Shown here: positions 17,362-25,387 of the stretch, in pieces
Layout of the letters: each line of letters begins with the position of its first letter
Numbering within the stretch: position 1 is the first letter of the stretch
NCBI GenBank assembly: GCA_900315265.1
Contig: OMYN01000011.1
Span: 1 to 64,000 of the forward strand
From: an uncultured Eubacteriales bacterium
GTDB taxonomy: Bacteria; Bacillota; Clostridia; Lachnospirales; Bianqueaceae
Direction: 5' to 3'
Length of the DNA stretch: 64,000 bases
Program-made: the position numbers and the translations under genes
Notes under the pieces: model-generated
Told to the model about the DNA's origin: nothing
Database searches by the model: none
What the model saw: the letters and a program-made list of their open reading frames with translations, nothing else

Positions 17362-19929
17362 TCAATAGCGGGGACGATAACCGTTATCCGGCATCTTGAG
17401 GCGGTAGGACTGAGGATTTTTGGTTATCCTTCCCTGATTCCGGTTCATACTCTGCTGACTACTGCTTGTATAGGGGCGTGATTGACGTTCATAGGGACGT
17501 TCATAGGAGTCGCGGTCATAAGGCTTCTCATAGGGCCGGTTATAATTTTTCTCATAACTTTTTTCATAAGGCCGTTCGTAAGTCTTGTCGAACCGTCTTG
17601 TCTGACGCTGAGTCTGTTCTTCCGGATTCTGACCGGGCTTAAGCCAGTCGGTATAGGGTTTGCAGACCAGGCGGGCATCCAGATAGGCGCGGTCAAGCTG
17701 CAGGACCGTCTGTCCCTGGTAACTGCCGGACGGATTCTTTTTGACCACCAGCGCGGCATCGATATGATCATCGTCCTCCAGGCACAAAGGAAGCATCATA
17801 CTCATGCTGTTTCCTTTGGGGAAATAGCAGGGGATCGCCGTGCGGAAGTTCCAGCGGACTTTTTTCAGTGAAAATTCAATAGCATCTTCCATGCGGCTTC
17901 TCAAACGGCGGTAGATCTTGTCGTTTTCTTCGATATACTGAGAAAGTTCGTAATACGCCTGTTTCCTGCGTTCACCTGTGCCCGCGTTTTCGATGCGGCT
18001 GATGCCGTCCTGGGCCTGCTGGTCGCCGTAACAGCACTCCCTCAGATATCCCAAAGGCAGCCGGTTGAGGTTGTCCAGGATAATATGATCATAATCCGTG
18101 ACCAGCTCGCAATTGGGATCATAGAACATATCCTGCTTATTATCAAAGTATGAAGCCTGTTTGGGCAGGGGATTGAAATAATTGGTCAGCAGTTTGCCGT
18201 AGCCGTCTTTACCGCGGATGCCCGCAATGACAAAGGCCTCGAATTTCCACTTGGGCGAGCCTTCCGCCCCTTCGGTGTTAGGCGTAAAGCAGGCATAAAT
18301 ATCATCAAAATGATTATTGACCAGGCCTGTGTTGAAAGCGGCAAACTTTTGGTCTTCGGATACACAGACCTTATCCTCCTGCAGCAAACGGTAAAAAGTA
18401 TATTGAATATATTTTTTGAGAATATAGAAACGGCCGAAACGACGTTCGTTGTCATCCCAATTCTCGGTCAGAGCGATCCCGGCCAGTTCCCTGAGGAAAT
18501 CCTGCCAGTAGCCCAGGTCCGCGAAATGCTCCAGGGCCTTGCCCGGACGAGTCACATTGTCACCGAGATCGTCTTCTTTTTCCTCCTCGTCGTCCGCTTC
18601 CTGCTCGCGATCCGGATAATCGATATAACCGAGATACCAGGGACGGCCTGCCTTGCGTATACTGCGTTTTAAAACAGCGACCATACCGGGCGCCGGTTCC
18701 CACTTGACCGGGAAGGTAATAGAATCGGGCCGTTTGACGAAGGTCTGCTCCTTGATAGAATCCTCGTAAGAAGAGCGGATGATCGTGATGGGGTCCGGAA
18801 GCCCCATATTCATCAGATAAGTCTGCAGTTTAGGAGAAAAATATACCATCTGCTCAAAGCGGCTGGCCGGCTGCCGGCCCTCATTCTCAGGATCCGCCGC
18901 ATCGTTATCGTCCTTATCCTTAAAAGTGAAGGAACCGCCCTGTTCCCTGTCCGACGCAAACCGCATGCTGCCGGATGAGGACCGTATGTTGGAAGAAGAA
19001 TCTTCCCTGCTATCCTCTTCTTCATCCTGGTCGTAACGGGGCTTGTTTACTTTTGCAAGAGCCTCTTCCACGATCTGGTCGTTGGTTTTGCCCGTCTCTG
19101 CAGGCGCTGCCGGCACTGCCGTGTCCGTTTGAGGAGTAACCCCCTCCGAATAAGCAGGATCTTCATCGGCTGTCGGAGCTTTCTGCCTCTGTTTTCCGGG
19201 AAGGACCGTTACCAGGATATTAGCCGGGGGATTTTTACCTGTATTGACCAGCTGTACATATTCAGGCATCTCGCTGAGCAAATTTCTTATTTTATCAAAA
19301 CCGTATAGTTCAGGACGGTAGCCGTTTTTTAAAAGATAACGGCTGACAGCCGTCAGGTGCTGAGGCTGTCCGGGCGTAAATTTTTCCAAAAGGACCTGGT
19401 AGATCGATTCTTTTACCGAATCCGTCAGATACAAATGATCCCCCTGTTCCTCAAAGGCACCGGACCGGCTGCCTGAAGAGTCACGTGACTCGTCACGGTA
19501 CGAATAATCTTCATCTTCTTCAGCTACGGCCGGGGATACATAATCCCCTGACCGGACCGTCCGGGCCCGGCGGATCACGATGGGACCGTCATCCTCTTCT
19601 TTTGAGGTCTTTCTGTTGTCAGAAGAAGGTTTATTTGCCATAAACCAGCTGGGATAAGTCTTGGAAGCCTGATCCGGCTCCGGTTTATCCTGCCACTCAT
19701 GCAGGGTCACATTGCAGTTGGAATGTCCTTCATATTCATATTCTTCCAGGGTACAAAATTCAGGCATAGCTGCCATAAGGTCCTTCATATGGCGGAAACC
19801 GTAGGAACGGCAGCGGATCCTGGACATAGACAATTCCTTACCGACTGCGGAAAGCGGATACTTTTCGTTAATATTAAATTTTGAAGTTAACAGATCATAG
19901 ATCTTTAACTTGTCCTCTGTTGTCAGCAT
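17362..19929 (-). CDS. Protein with two LOTUS/OST-HTH-like domains, a DUF3825-like region and a Tyr/Arg repeat tail
   Basis: An 855-residue cytoplasmic protein with no signal peptide or membrane helix. Two winged-helix-like segments resemble LOTUS (OST-HTH) RNA-binding domains: residues ~3-80 (RSYGFRHMKDLMAAMPEF) and ~170-245 (ELYGFDKIRNLLSEMPEYVQL). Both share the YGF...LL..MPE core. Acidic, Ser-rich linkers follow each (80-165, 250-355). Residues ~465-770 form a globular region resembling DUF3825, from memory. The tail 784-820 repeats the motif Y-E/N-R/K-P/S-Y, giving a Tyr/Arg/Lys/Pro-rich disordered end. LOTUS domains bind RNA, including G-quadruplexes, so an RNA-related role is inferred; no reaction is known. 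It starts 44 nt after rex and is probably co-transcribed. Confidence 0.7.
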   Translation of the reverse strand: MLTTEDKLKIYDLLTSKFNINEKYPLSAVGKELSMSRIRCRSYGFRHMKDLMAAMPEFCTLEEYEYEGHSNCNVTLHEWQDKPEPDQASKTYPSWFMANKPSSDNRKTSKEEDDGPIVIRRARTVRSGDYVSPAVAEEDEDYSYRDESRDSSGSRSGAFEEQGDHLYLTDSVKESIYQVLLEKFTPGQPQHLTAVSRYLLKNGYRPELYGFDKIRNLLSEMPEYVQLVNTGKNPPANILVTVLPGKQRQKAPTADEDPAYSEGVTPQTDTAVPAAPAETGKTNDQIVEEALAKVNKPRYDQDEEEDSREDSSSNIRSSSGSMRFASDREQGGSFTFKDKDDNDAADPENEGRQPASRFEQMVYFSPKLQTYLMNMGLPDPITIIRSSYEDSIKEQTFVKRPDSITFPVKWEPAPGMVAVLKRSIRKAGRPWYLGYIDYPDREQEADDEEEKEDDLGDNVTRPGKALEHFADLGYWQDFLRELAGIALTENWDDNERRFGRFYILKKYIQYTFYRLLQEDKVCVSEDQKFAAFNTGLVNNHFDDIYACFTPNTEGAEGSPKWKFEAFVIAGIRGKDGYGKLLTNYFNPLPKQASYFDNKQDMFYDPNCELVTDYDHIILDNLNRLPLGYLRECCYGDQQAQDGISRIENAGTGERRKQAYYELSQYIEENDKIYRRLRSRMEDAIEFSLKKVRWNFRTAIPCYFPKGNSMSMMLPLCLEDDDHIDAALVVKKNPSGSYQGQTVLQLDRAYLDARLVCKPYTDWLKPGQNPEEQTQRQTRRFDKTYERPYEKSYEKNYNRPYEKPYDRDSYERPYERQSRPYTSSSQQSMNRNQGRITKNPQSYRLKMPDNGYRPRY

Positions 19930-19973
19930 GTACGAACGCCTTTCTTAAATATATAAATACATTTGGTGATCGA

Positions 19974-20621
19974 TCATGAATGGTCTGTCTGATTATGCAG
20001 CCGATAGGATAGTCTCATTATACTGTCCGACAGATGTGCGCTTTCGATCACTACATTCGAACCGGGAAGTTCCAGGTCCATGGATGCAAAATTCCAGATA
20101 CCCTTGATACCACATTTGTCCAGAAGTTTGGCCATGGGGACCGCTTCACTTTTGGGAATGGTCAATACACCGATATCAACATTATTATTTTTTACAAAAT
20201 CTTCGATTTCAGAATCAGCCATAACGGTAAGTCCGTTCACGACCGTGCCGATCAGAGCCGGATCTTTGTCAAAAAGTGCAATGATATGAAAACCTCGTTT
20301 GATAAAATTAGGATAGTTGACTAGTGCCTGTCCGAGATGACCTGCTCCGATGACTATGACATTGTGGAGTTTATCGATTCCAAGGATCTTAGCGATCTCT
20401 TCATGAAGCGATTCGACATTATAACCATAGCCCTGCTGCCCGAAACCACCGAAATGGTTAAAATCCTGGCGCACCTGGGAAGCGGTAAGTCCCATGCGTT
20501 CGCTTAATTCTCCGGATGAGATTCGGGTGATGCCGTTATCGATCAACTCTTCCAGATAACGGTAATATCGAGGCAGTCTTCGAATGACAGCGTCGGAAAT
20601 ATAATCATTTCTGTTATTCAT
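19974..20621 (-). CDS. rex: Redox-sensing transcriptional repressor Rex
   Basis: A 215-residue repressor that senses the NADH/NAD+ ratio. The N-terminal winged helix includes RLPRYYRYLEELI and SSGELSERMGLTASQVRQDFNHFGGFGQQGYGY. The Rossmann domain has VIVIGAGHLGQAL (about residues 90-102), and the C-terminal domain-swapped helix ends the protein. Rex controls fermentation and NADH oxidation genes in Clostridia. Start ATG follows AAGGAG. First gene of a likely two-gene unit with the LOTUS-domain gene. Confidence 0.95.
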   Translation of the reverse strand: MNNRNDYISDAVIRRLPRYYRYLEELIDNGITRISSGELSERMGLTASQVRQDFNHFGGFGQQGYGYNVESLHEEIAKILGIDKLHNVIVIGAGHLGQALVNYPNFIKRGFHIIALFDKDPALIGTVVNGLTVMADSEIEDFVKNNNVDIGVLTIPKSEAVPMAKLLDKCGIKGIWNFASMDLELPGSNVVIESAHLSDSIMRLSYRLHNQTDHS

Positions 20622-20657
20622 ACGAAGGACTCCTTCTTAAAATCTAAAGACATATAC

Positions 20658-20686
20658 ATTATAACAATTTGATAAAACAAAAACAA
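20658..20686 (-). promoter_or_regulatory. Promoter of rex
   Basis: On the minus strand, TTGTTT (20686-20681) and TATAAT (20663-20658) are 17 bp apart. TTGTTTTATCAA, a weak match to a Rex-type palindrome, lies near it, so autoregulation is possible but not shown. Confidence 0.68.
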
Positions 20687-20752
20687 TACACCTGTAAATC
20701 AGATTATAAAATCATTAATAGTATCGCGTGATCATCATCTTCCTGTACGAAG

Positions 20753-20781
20753 TTGAAAAGACCTGTTCCTATGCCTATAAT
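20753..20781 (+). promoter_or_regulatory. Promoter of the RseC-like gene
   Basis: TTGAAA (20753-20758) and TATAAT (20776-20781) are 17 bp apart. The leader is about 28 nt. It holds TTGATATTCACACAA (790-804), which loosely recalls a Rex half-site. Confidence 0.75.
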
Positions 20782-20815
20782 GGATATTATTGATATTCAC
20801 ACAAAAGGAGACCCT

Positions 20816-21211
20816 ATGGGAGAAATTGGTAAGGTGACCGCCGTCAAAGGTGACACGGTCGAAGTCCGCATTCCTCAAAGCGACCGCTGCCGGGGCTGCC
20901 GGGCCTGTCAGTTTATAACCGACCAAAACCAGATGCAGCTGTACGCACTCAACGAATGCCAGGCAAAGCCCGGAGATAACGTTGAGATCGAGGTAGCCAA
21001 AAGCGGAGAACTGTCCTCTACTCTGCTGGTCTACGGCATCCCTCTGGCTGCCTTTCTGCTTTCCCTTCTGATCTTAGACCGTCTGCTGCCGGAGCTCTAC
21101 ACCCTGCTGGTCAGTGTTGCTGTAACTTTGCTTTCTTACCTTCCGGTCCATATCCTTTCGAAGAAACTGGACCGCACCCCTTATATGCCCAGGGCTGTCC
21201 GCAAATTCTGA
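20816..21211 (+). CDS. SoxR-reducing system / RseC family protein
   Basis: A 131-residue protein. The N-terminal small domain carries a CX2CX2C cluster (Cys25, 28, 31) in DRCRGCRACQF and the KPGDNVEIEV pattern. Two membrane helices lie at about 72-92 and 95-115. RseC/RsxC-linked family members take part in reducing Fe-S regulators or sit with Rnf complexes; Clostridial members are often found alone. The ATG at 20816 follows AAAGGAG with 6-nt spacing, so an upstream in-frame ATG was rejected. It is divergent from rex, which fits a redox theme. Confidence 0.82.
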   Translation: MGEIGKVTAVKGDTVEVRIPQSDRCRGCRACQFITDQNQMQLYALNECQAKPGDNVEIEVAKSGELSSTLLVYGIPLAAFLLSLLILDRLLPELYTLLVSVAVTLLSYLPVHILSKKLDRTPYMPRAVRKF

Positions 21212-21252
21212 AAACTTCCGGGAAGGAAAATTTTTCCTTTCCGGAAGTTTTT
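21211..21252. terminator. Bidirectional terminator between the RseC-like gene and the rluD-type gene
   Basis: An 11-bp outer stem AAAACTTCCGG/CCGGAAGTTTT and an inner AAGGAAAA/TTTTCCTT stem, with T tracts on both sides. It overlaps both flanking stop codons. Confidence 0.88.
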
Positions 21253-22195
21253 ATATATCGATCGTCTCCAGCACTTTTTTGAAATAGTCCGGAAGCTCCG
21301 AATCAAAATGCATCCACTCTCCGGTGACGGGATGAACAAATCCTAAAACTTTAGCGTGCAGGATCTGTCCGGGCCAAAAGTCCATGCCTGCCAGCTTTTT
21401 CCCTTCAACGGTACTTTCCTTTGCCGGCCCGTAGACCGGATCCCCCAGGACAGGATGCCCGATGTACTGCATGTGCACACGGATCTGATGGGTCCTTCCC
21501 GTTTCCAGTCTGACTTCCAGATATGCAAAGTTCGGATACTGCCTGAGCACTTTATAATGAGTAACGGCCTTTCTTCCGTCCGCTCTGACCATCATTTTTT
21601 TTCGTTCCCGGTCCATACGGCCTATAGGAGCATCGATCGTACCTTCCTGCTCCTTCATGACTCCGTGAACGACTGCGTGATAGACCCTTTCGATATCATG
21701 GGTCTTCAGCCGTTCGCTTAAGGCGAGGTGCGCCCGGTCGCTCTTGCAGACGACCAGAAGTCCCGATGTATCCTTATCGATACGGTGCACGATACCGGGC
21801 CTGAGCACCCCGTTGATCCCGGACAGGTTGCCGTTGAAACGGTACATCAGAGCATTGACCAGGGTGCCGTCTTCATGGCCTGCAGCCGGATGGACAACCA
21901 TCCCTCTGGGCTTATTGACGACGGCCAGATCGTCATCTTCATATACGATTTCGATAGGGATATCCTGAGGCCGGGCATCCGGTATCCTGGCTTCCGGGAT
22001 CGTCAGTTCGATATTATCCCCGATCCTGATCTTATAACCGGCTTTGACTTTTTTTCCGTTGACCGTCAGATGATCTTCTTCCAACAGCTTTTGGACATGA
22101 GACCGGGTCAGATCCGGCTGTTTTTGACAGACAAACAGGTCAAGACGGTCTCCGCTCTCCTGCGGCCCCGCCGTATACGTTTCATGCTGGGTCAT
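21251..22195 (-). CDS. RluA family pseudouridine synthase (RluD type)
   Basis: A 314-residue enzyme. An S4 RNA-binding domain (about residues 15-75) precedes the catalytic domain with the motif HRIDKDTSGLLVV, where the Asp is the nucleophile, and ETGRTHQIRVHMQYIGHPVLGDPVYG. It isomerises uridines in RNA, most likely 23S rRNA. A TTG at 22240 would add 15 residues; I prefer the ATG at 22195, though AGGGGA is 15 nt upstream, rather far. It overlaps lspA by 14 bp and, as usual in Firmicutes, follows it. Confidence 0.9.
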   Translation of the reverse strand: MTQHETYTAGPQESGDRLDLFVCQKQPDLTRSHVQKLLEEDHLTVNGKKVKAGYKIRIGDNIELTIPEARIPDARPQDIPIEIVYEDDDLAVVNKPRGMVVHPAAGHEDGTLVNALMYRFNGNLSGINGVLRPGIVHRIDKDTSGLLVVCKSDRAHLALSERLKTHDIERVYHAVVHGVMKEQEGTIDAPIGRMDRERKKMMVRADGRKAVTHYKVLRQYPNFAYLEVRLETGRTHQIRVHMQYIGHPVLGDPVYGPAKESTVEGKKLAGMDFWPGQILHAKVLGFVHPVTGEWMHFDSELPDYFKKVLETIDI

Positions 22196-22736
22196 GGCTG
22201 TCTTTCTCTTTCCCCTCAAAAACGCTTTCCATTTCTTCAAATGCGTGACGTTTGAAGATCAGATACAGAAGCAGGATAGCGACTCCCACCGTAATAAAAG
22301 TATCCGCTAAATTAAAGATGGGGAAATCCATAAAAGTCAGATTGATATAGTCGATGACATATCCCCTGACGCTGCGGTCTATCAGATTGCCCAGACCGCC
22401 CGCCATGACCAGGATGCTGACAAGACGAACCAGCAGGATAGTGAAGCGGTTTTGCTTATCAGGCTTGATGCTGAAACGATATAAGACCATGACCAAAAGG
22501 ACCGTTACAAGGCCGGCCAGGACCATAAAGATCCACGTATGATTTTCCAGCATACTGAAAGCAGCCCCGGTATTTTCCGCATAGCGAAGTTCGAACAGCC
22601 AACTGACGGCTTTCTTTGGTCCCTGACCTTTCAGGTCCCGCTGTGCCAGGATCTTGCACCATTGGTCGACCGCCGCCAGAGCGGCCGCGATCAAGGTGAG
22701 CAAAACAGTCAGGCCGGGTCTTCGCTTCGTATTCAT
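22182..22736 (-). CDS. lspA: Lipoprotein signal peptidase
   Basis: A 184-residue membrane aspartic protease that cleaves the signal peptide of diacylglyceryl-modified lipoproteins. The two catalytic aspartates are present: Asp120 in GNLIDR and Asp145 in FNLADTF. Four membrane helices are visible. The C-terminal extension is charged and somewhat longer than average. At least two lipoprotein substrates are encoded in this window (OppA and the TPR lipoprotein). Confidence 0.95.
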   Translation of the reverse strand: MNTKRRPGLTVLLTLIAAALAAVDQWCKILAQRDLKGQGPKKAVSWLFELRYAENTGAAFSMLENHTWIFMVLAGLVTVLLVMVLYRFSIKPDKQNRFTILLVRLVSILVMAGGLGNLIDRSVRGYVIDYINLTFMDFPIFNLADTFITVGVAILLLYLIFKRHAFEEMESVFEGKEKDSHDPA

Positions 22737-22752
22737 AATATCTTCCTTCCGC

Positions 22753-23538
22753 TTACTTTTTAAATCCTAAAACCTCGATCTTCAGCTGCAGCCGGCCGGA
22801 CCGGGAAAGGCCTCTGTCTTCCAGTATCTTCATTTTTCCGTGGCCTCTGGCTGAGATCCTGTCACCGACAGCTCCCTTGCTGTCTGCCTTAGTGACCGCC
22901 AGCCCGTTGCGGGTAACGAGTCCCTGTGAGATCAATTTGACAGCTTCGCCCCGCCCCATACGAAAGCCATGGCTGACCAGGGTATCTATCCTCATGGAGG
23001 CAACACTGACGACAGATTCGACTCCTTTTTCCGGAGGAGGAAGCTGATCGGCTCCGATCCGCTCGACCGAGACGACGGCGGGTCCCACCGACGCTAGATT
23101 ATCGATCAAATAGTCGGCTATTTCGTCTTTGACCAGCAGATAGCCAGAGCTGTCTTTGGTCAACAAGTCACCGGTCTTTTCCCGCTTGATGCCGGTGCCC
23201 ATGACTGCTCCCAGATAGTCCCTGTGCTCGAGAGGGCGCTTCAAAAAGCGGCGGTCGGCCGGACTGATCTTCAGGACTGCTATCTCGCCTGCGGCCATGT
23301 CTTCCACCGAATCCTGCAGATAGTCCGGGTATAAGACGGCAATGACCCGCTCAGCATCCGGATAACCTCCGAAAAGGGCCAGACATGACGGAAGCCTTCC
23401 TTCCAGTTGGGAAAGAAGGCCTCTTTGATGATCATCTAAAAAATCCGAAAAAGCGGCATATCCGCCTCGCGCGGCCTGATCGGCCAGATCACTGATATGG
23501 GCAAGGAACCACTTATCGTCATCCTGCTTAGTTATCAA
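22753..23538 (-). CDS. ylmH: YlmH family RNA-binding protein (S4 domain)
   Basis: A 261-residue protein with an N-terminal YlmH domain and a C-terminal S4 domain (RIDTLVSHGFRMGRGEAVKLI...). YlmH homologues bind stalled 50S subunits in ribosome quality control and sit next to sepF in Firmicutes. Longer frames starting at 23616 run deep into sepF. I chose the TTG at 23538, which overlaps sepF by 11 bp and has GGAG 9 nt upstream. No ATG is in frame at a suitable place. The following residues, ITKQDDDKWFLAHI, suit a YlmH N-terminus. Confidence 0.82.
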   Translation of the reverse strand: MITKQDDDKWFLAHISDLADQAARGGYAAFSDFLDDHQRGLLSQLEGRLPSCLALFGGYPDAERVIAVLYPDYLQDSVEDMAAGEIAVLKISPADRRFLKRPLEHRDYLGAVMGTGIKREKTGDLLTKDSSGYLLVKDEIADYLIDNLASVGPAVVSVERIGADQLPPPEKGVESVVSVASMRIDTLVSHGFRMGRGEAVKLISQGLVTRNGLAVTKADSKGAVGDRISARGHGKMKILEDRGLSRSGRLQLKIEVLGFKK

Positions 23539-24142
23539 TATCCGAATCTCCGTAAATAAAGCCAAGGCCGTTGTCATCTGACTCGATGGAACGGCGAAGA
23601 TCGACGTCGCTGGCAAAATCGATATTTTCGGGAGCGATCATAAAGATCTTGTTGGCGATGCGTTGAATATTTCCGTCCATGGCGCAGCAGGTGCCGCATA
23701 AAAAGTCGGTTATGCGCTGAGCGATATCATGAGCAACGAATTCAAGATTGATAATGACCGGCTGGCCGTTTTTGATCCTTTCGGCGATATCTCTGGCTTC
23801 GTCAAAGCTTTCCGGGCTGGCAACGACCACTTCCATCTGAACATTGGCATTCAGATTGAGCACTTTGCTGCCTCTTCCCTGTCCGGACGACTGGACCGAA
23901 CGGACATTGCTTACATGGTAGCCGGTGCTGGGACGGGAATAGGTCTCGGGATCCCGCTGCACGGATGCACGGGAATAATCACTGCGTCCGGATGAATAAG
24001 AAGGACGTGAGGTATAGGTATCCTCGTCTTCGTAATTGTCGTCTTCCTCATAATAATCATCATTGGACTGCTCCTGAGGAGCTTCATTATCCTGCTCACC
24101 AAAGCCGAGAACATTTGCTATCTTATCGAAAAATCCGCTCAT
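23528..24142 (-). CDS. sepF: Cell division protein SepF
   Basis: A 204-residue protein. The N-terminal amphipathic membrane anchor (MSGFFDKIANVLGF) is followed by a long acidic, Tyr/Ser/Arg-rich linker (about 15-95). The conserved SepF core starts near VQMEVVVASPESFDEA and includes VIINLEFVAHDIAQRITDFLCGTC. SepF links FtsZ to the membrane. The linker is longer than in Bacillus. It starts a new transcript within the division cluster: sepF, ylmH, lspA, rluD-type. Confidence 0.93.
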   Translation of the reverse strand: MSGFFDKIANVLGFGEQDNEAPQEQSNDDYYEEDDNYEDEDTYTSRPSYSSGRSDYSRASVQRDPETYSRPSTGYHVSNVRSVQSSGQGRGSKVLNLNANVQMEVVVASPESFDEARDIAERIKNGQPVIINLEFVAHDIAQRITDFLCGTCCAMDGNIQRIANKIFMIAPENIDFASDVDLRRSIESDDNGLGFIYGDSDIDN

Positions 24143-24159
24143 TTTCTAACCCTTTCCTG

Positions 24160-24180
24160 CGCGCAGAAACAGCCTGCGCG
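24160..24180 (-). promoter_or_regulatory. Hairpin in the sepF leader
   Basis: A perfect 7-bp GC-rich stem, CGCGCAG/CTGCGCG, with a 7-nt loop, lies about 17 nt before the sepF start, next to the GAAAGGG ribosome binding site. It could modulate initiation. Confidence 0.45.
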
Positions 24181-24209
24181 TATCCCCGTGTTTTTATACA
24201 AGTACTGTC

Positions 24210-24238
24210 ATTATTGCTTTTTTGACTTTCTTTGTCAA
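24210..24238 (-). promoter_or_regulatory. Probable promoter of sepF
   Basis: On the minus strand, TTGACA (24238-24233) and AATAAT (24215-24210) are 17 bp apart, after the stop of the TPR lipoprotein gene. Confidence 0.6.
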
Positions 24239-24251
24239 TATACAAACTGAT

Positions 24252-25373
24252 TTATTGGTCAGCATCCGTCCCGCCCAGATCCTGTGCTTTCTGGTAATCG
24301 GCGGCCGCGTTTTCGTAATCTTCCATCTGCTGGTAAAGCTTGCCGCGCATGAAATAGGCCCAGGCGTAATCCGGATCCAGCTCAACGGCCTTGGAATAAT
24401 CGGCTAAGGCTTTTTCTGTATCGCCCTGCTGCTGATCGCACAGGCCCCGGTCCCCGTAAGCGGCTGCCAGCGCTTTTTGATCGGCCCCGCTATCATTTTC
24501 GGTCTGACTGATGTACTGACTCAGCTGATCCAGAGCCGATGAATAATCCTCCTGCGACAGGCTGATCTGAGCCAGGCCCAGATACAGATTGGGATCATCC
24601 GGAGCCAGCTGGATCGCCTTCTGATAATTTTCTTTAGCCTGATCGAACTGTGACAGGCCGCAGTAGAGGGAGGCCAGCTTGGCGTAGTAATCATTGTCAA
24701 GGTTATCCCCCGCCATCTGACCGTAGATCAGATAATCATTCACGGCTTCCTGCTGATCCCCGTTCAAACGGTAGGCTTCCGCCCGGTTCCAGTACAAAGA
24801 AAGCAGTGCCTGATCATCACCGGACGTCTTTTCCAGATCGATCGCACTGGAAAAGTCATCAGCAGCCTGCCCATACTGTTCCTGCTCAAAGTACAGATTC
24901 CCGCGCTTATTGTAGACCACCGACAGGGACGGATCCAGCTGCAGGGCTTTCGTATAATCTTCCATAGCCTGATCGCTTTGTCCCATCCTGCTTTCGCAGT
25001 CACCCAGGTTGGCGTAATAGGCAGCGGCATTTTTCTGCACTTCTTTTTTATCGGACGCCTCAGCCAGAGAGGCTGCCGCCTCAAAGTCTGCCGCCGCGTC
25101 GCCATAACGGCCCAGCCCAAAAGCAGCCATGCCTCTTTTATTAAGAATGGCCGGATCTGATTCCTTTTGGGAAGCTGCCTTATCGAACTCGGCAAGGGCA
25201 AGGGAATAATCACTGTCCTCGTAGGCAGCAGTTCCCTTTTTGACGGCAGCATCCGAAGCGGAGCAGGCAGACACCAGCATTGCTGATGCCAGTAAAACTG
25301 CTGCCAGCAAGACTGCCGCCGGCACTGCCGTCCTGCCGGGTTTTTTAACGGACCGAATGCCTGTTTCACTCAT
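24252..25373 (-). CDS. TPR-repeat lipoprotein
   Basis: A 373-residue protein with an N-terminal signal peptide and lipobox LVSAC (lipidated Cys37), followed by about nine tetratricopeptide-type repeats to the end, for example AYYANLGDCESRMGQSDQAMEDYTKALQLDPS and AWAYFMRGKLYQQMEDYENAAADYQKA in split form. TPRs are protein-binding scaffolds, so it probably organises an envelope complex on the outer face of the membrane. It lies 14 bp after the HlyD-like gene and is probably in one operon with it. Function unknown. Confidence 0.85.
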   Translation of the reverse strand: MSETGIRSVKKPGRTAVPAAVLLAAVLLASAMLVSACSASDAAVKKGTAAYEDSDYSLALAEFDKAASQKESDPAILNKRGMAAFGLGRYGDAAADFEAAASLAEASDKKEVQKNAAAYYANLGDCESRMGQSDQAMEDYTKALQLDPSLSVVYNKRGNLYFEQEQYGQAADDFSSAIDLEKTSGDDQALLSLYWNRAEAYRLNGDQQEAVNDYLIYGQMAGDNLDNDYYAKLASLYCGLSQFDQAKENYQKAIQLAPDDPNLYLGLAQISLSQEDYSSALDQLSQYISQTENDSGADQKALAAAYGDRGLCDQQQGDTEKALADYSKAVELDPDYAWAYFMRGKLYQQMEDYENAAADYQKAQDLGGTDADQ

Positions 25374-25387
25374 GTGGATATAACTCC

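Noticed and set aside
17480-17590. CRISPR-like repeats in the tail of the LOTUS-domain gene
   Set aside because: The repeats are in frame, vary in length and encode the Y-E-R/K-P-Y motif; there are no equal-length spacers.
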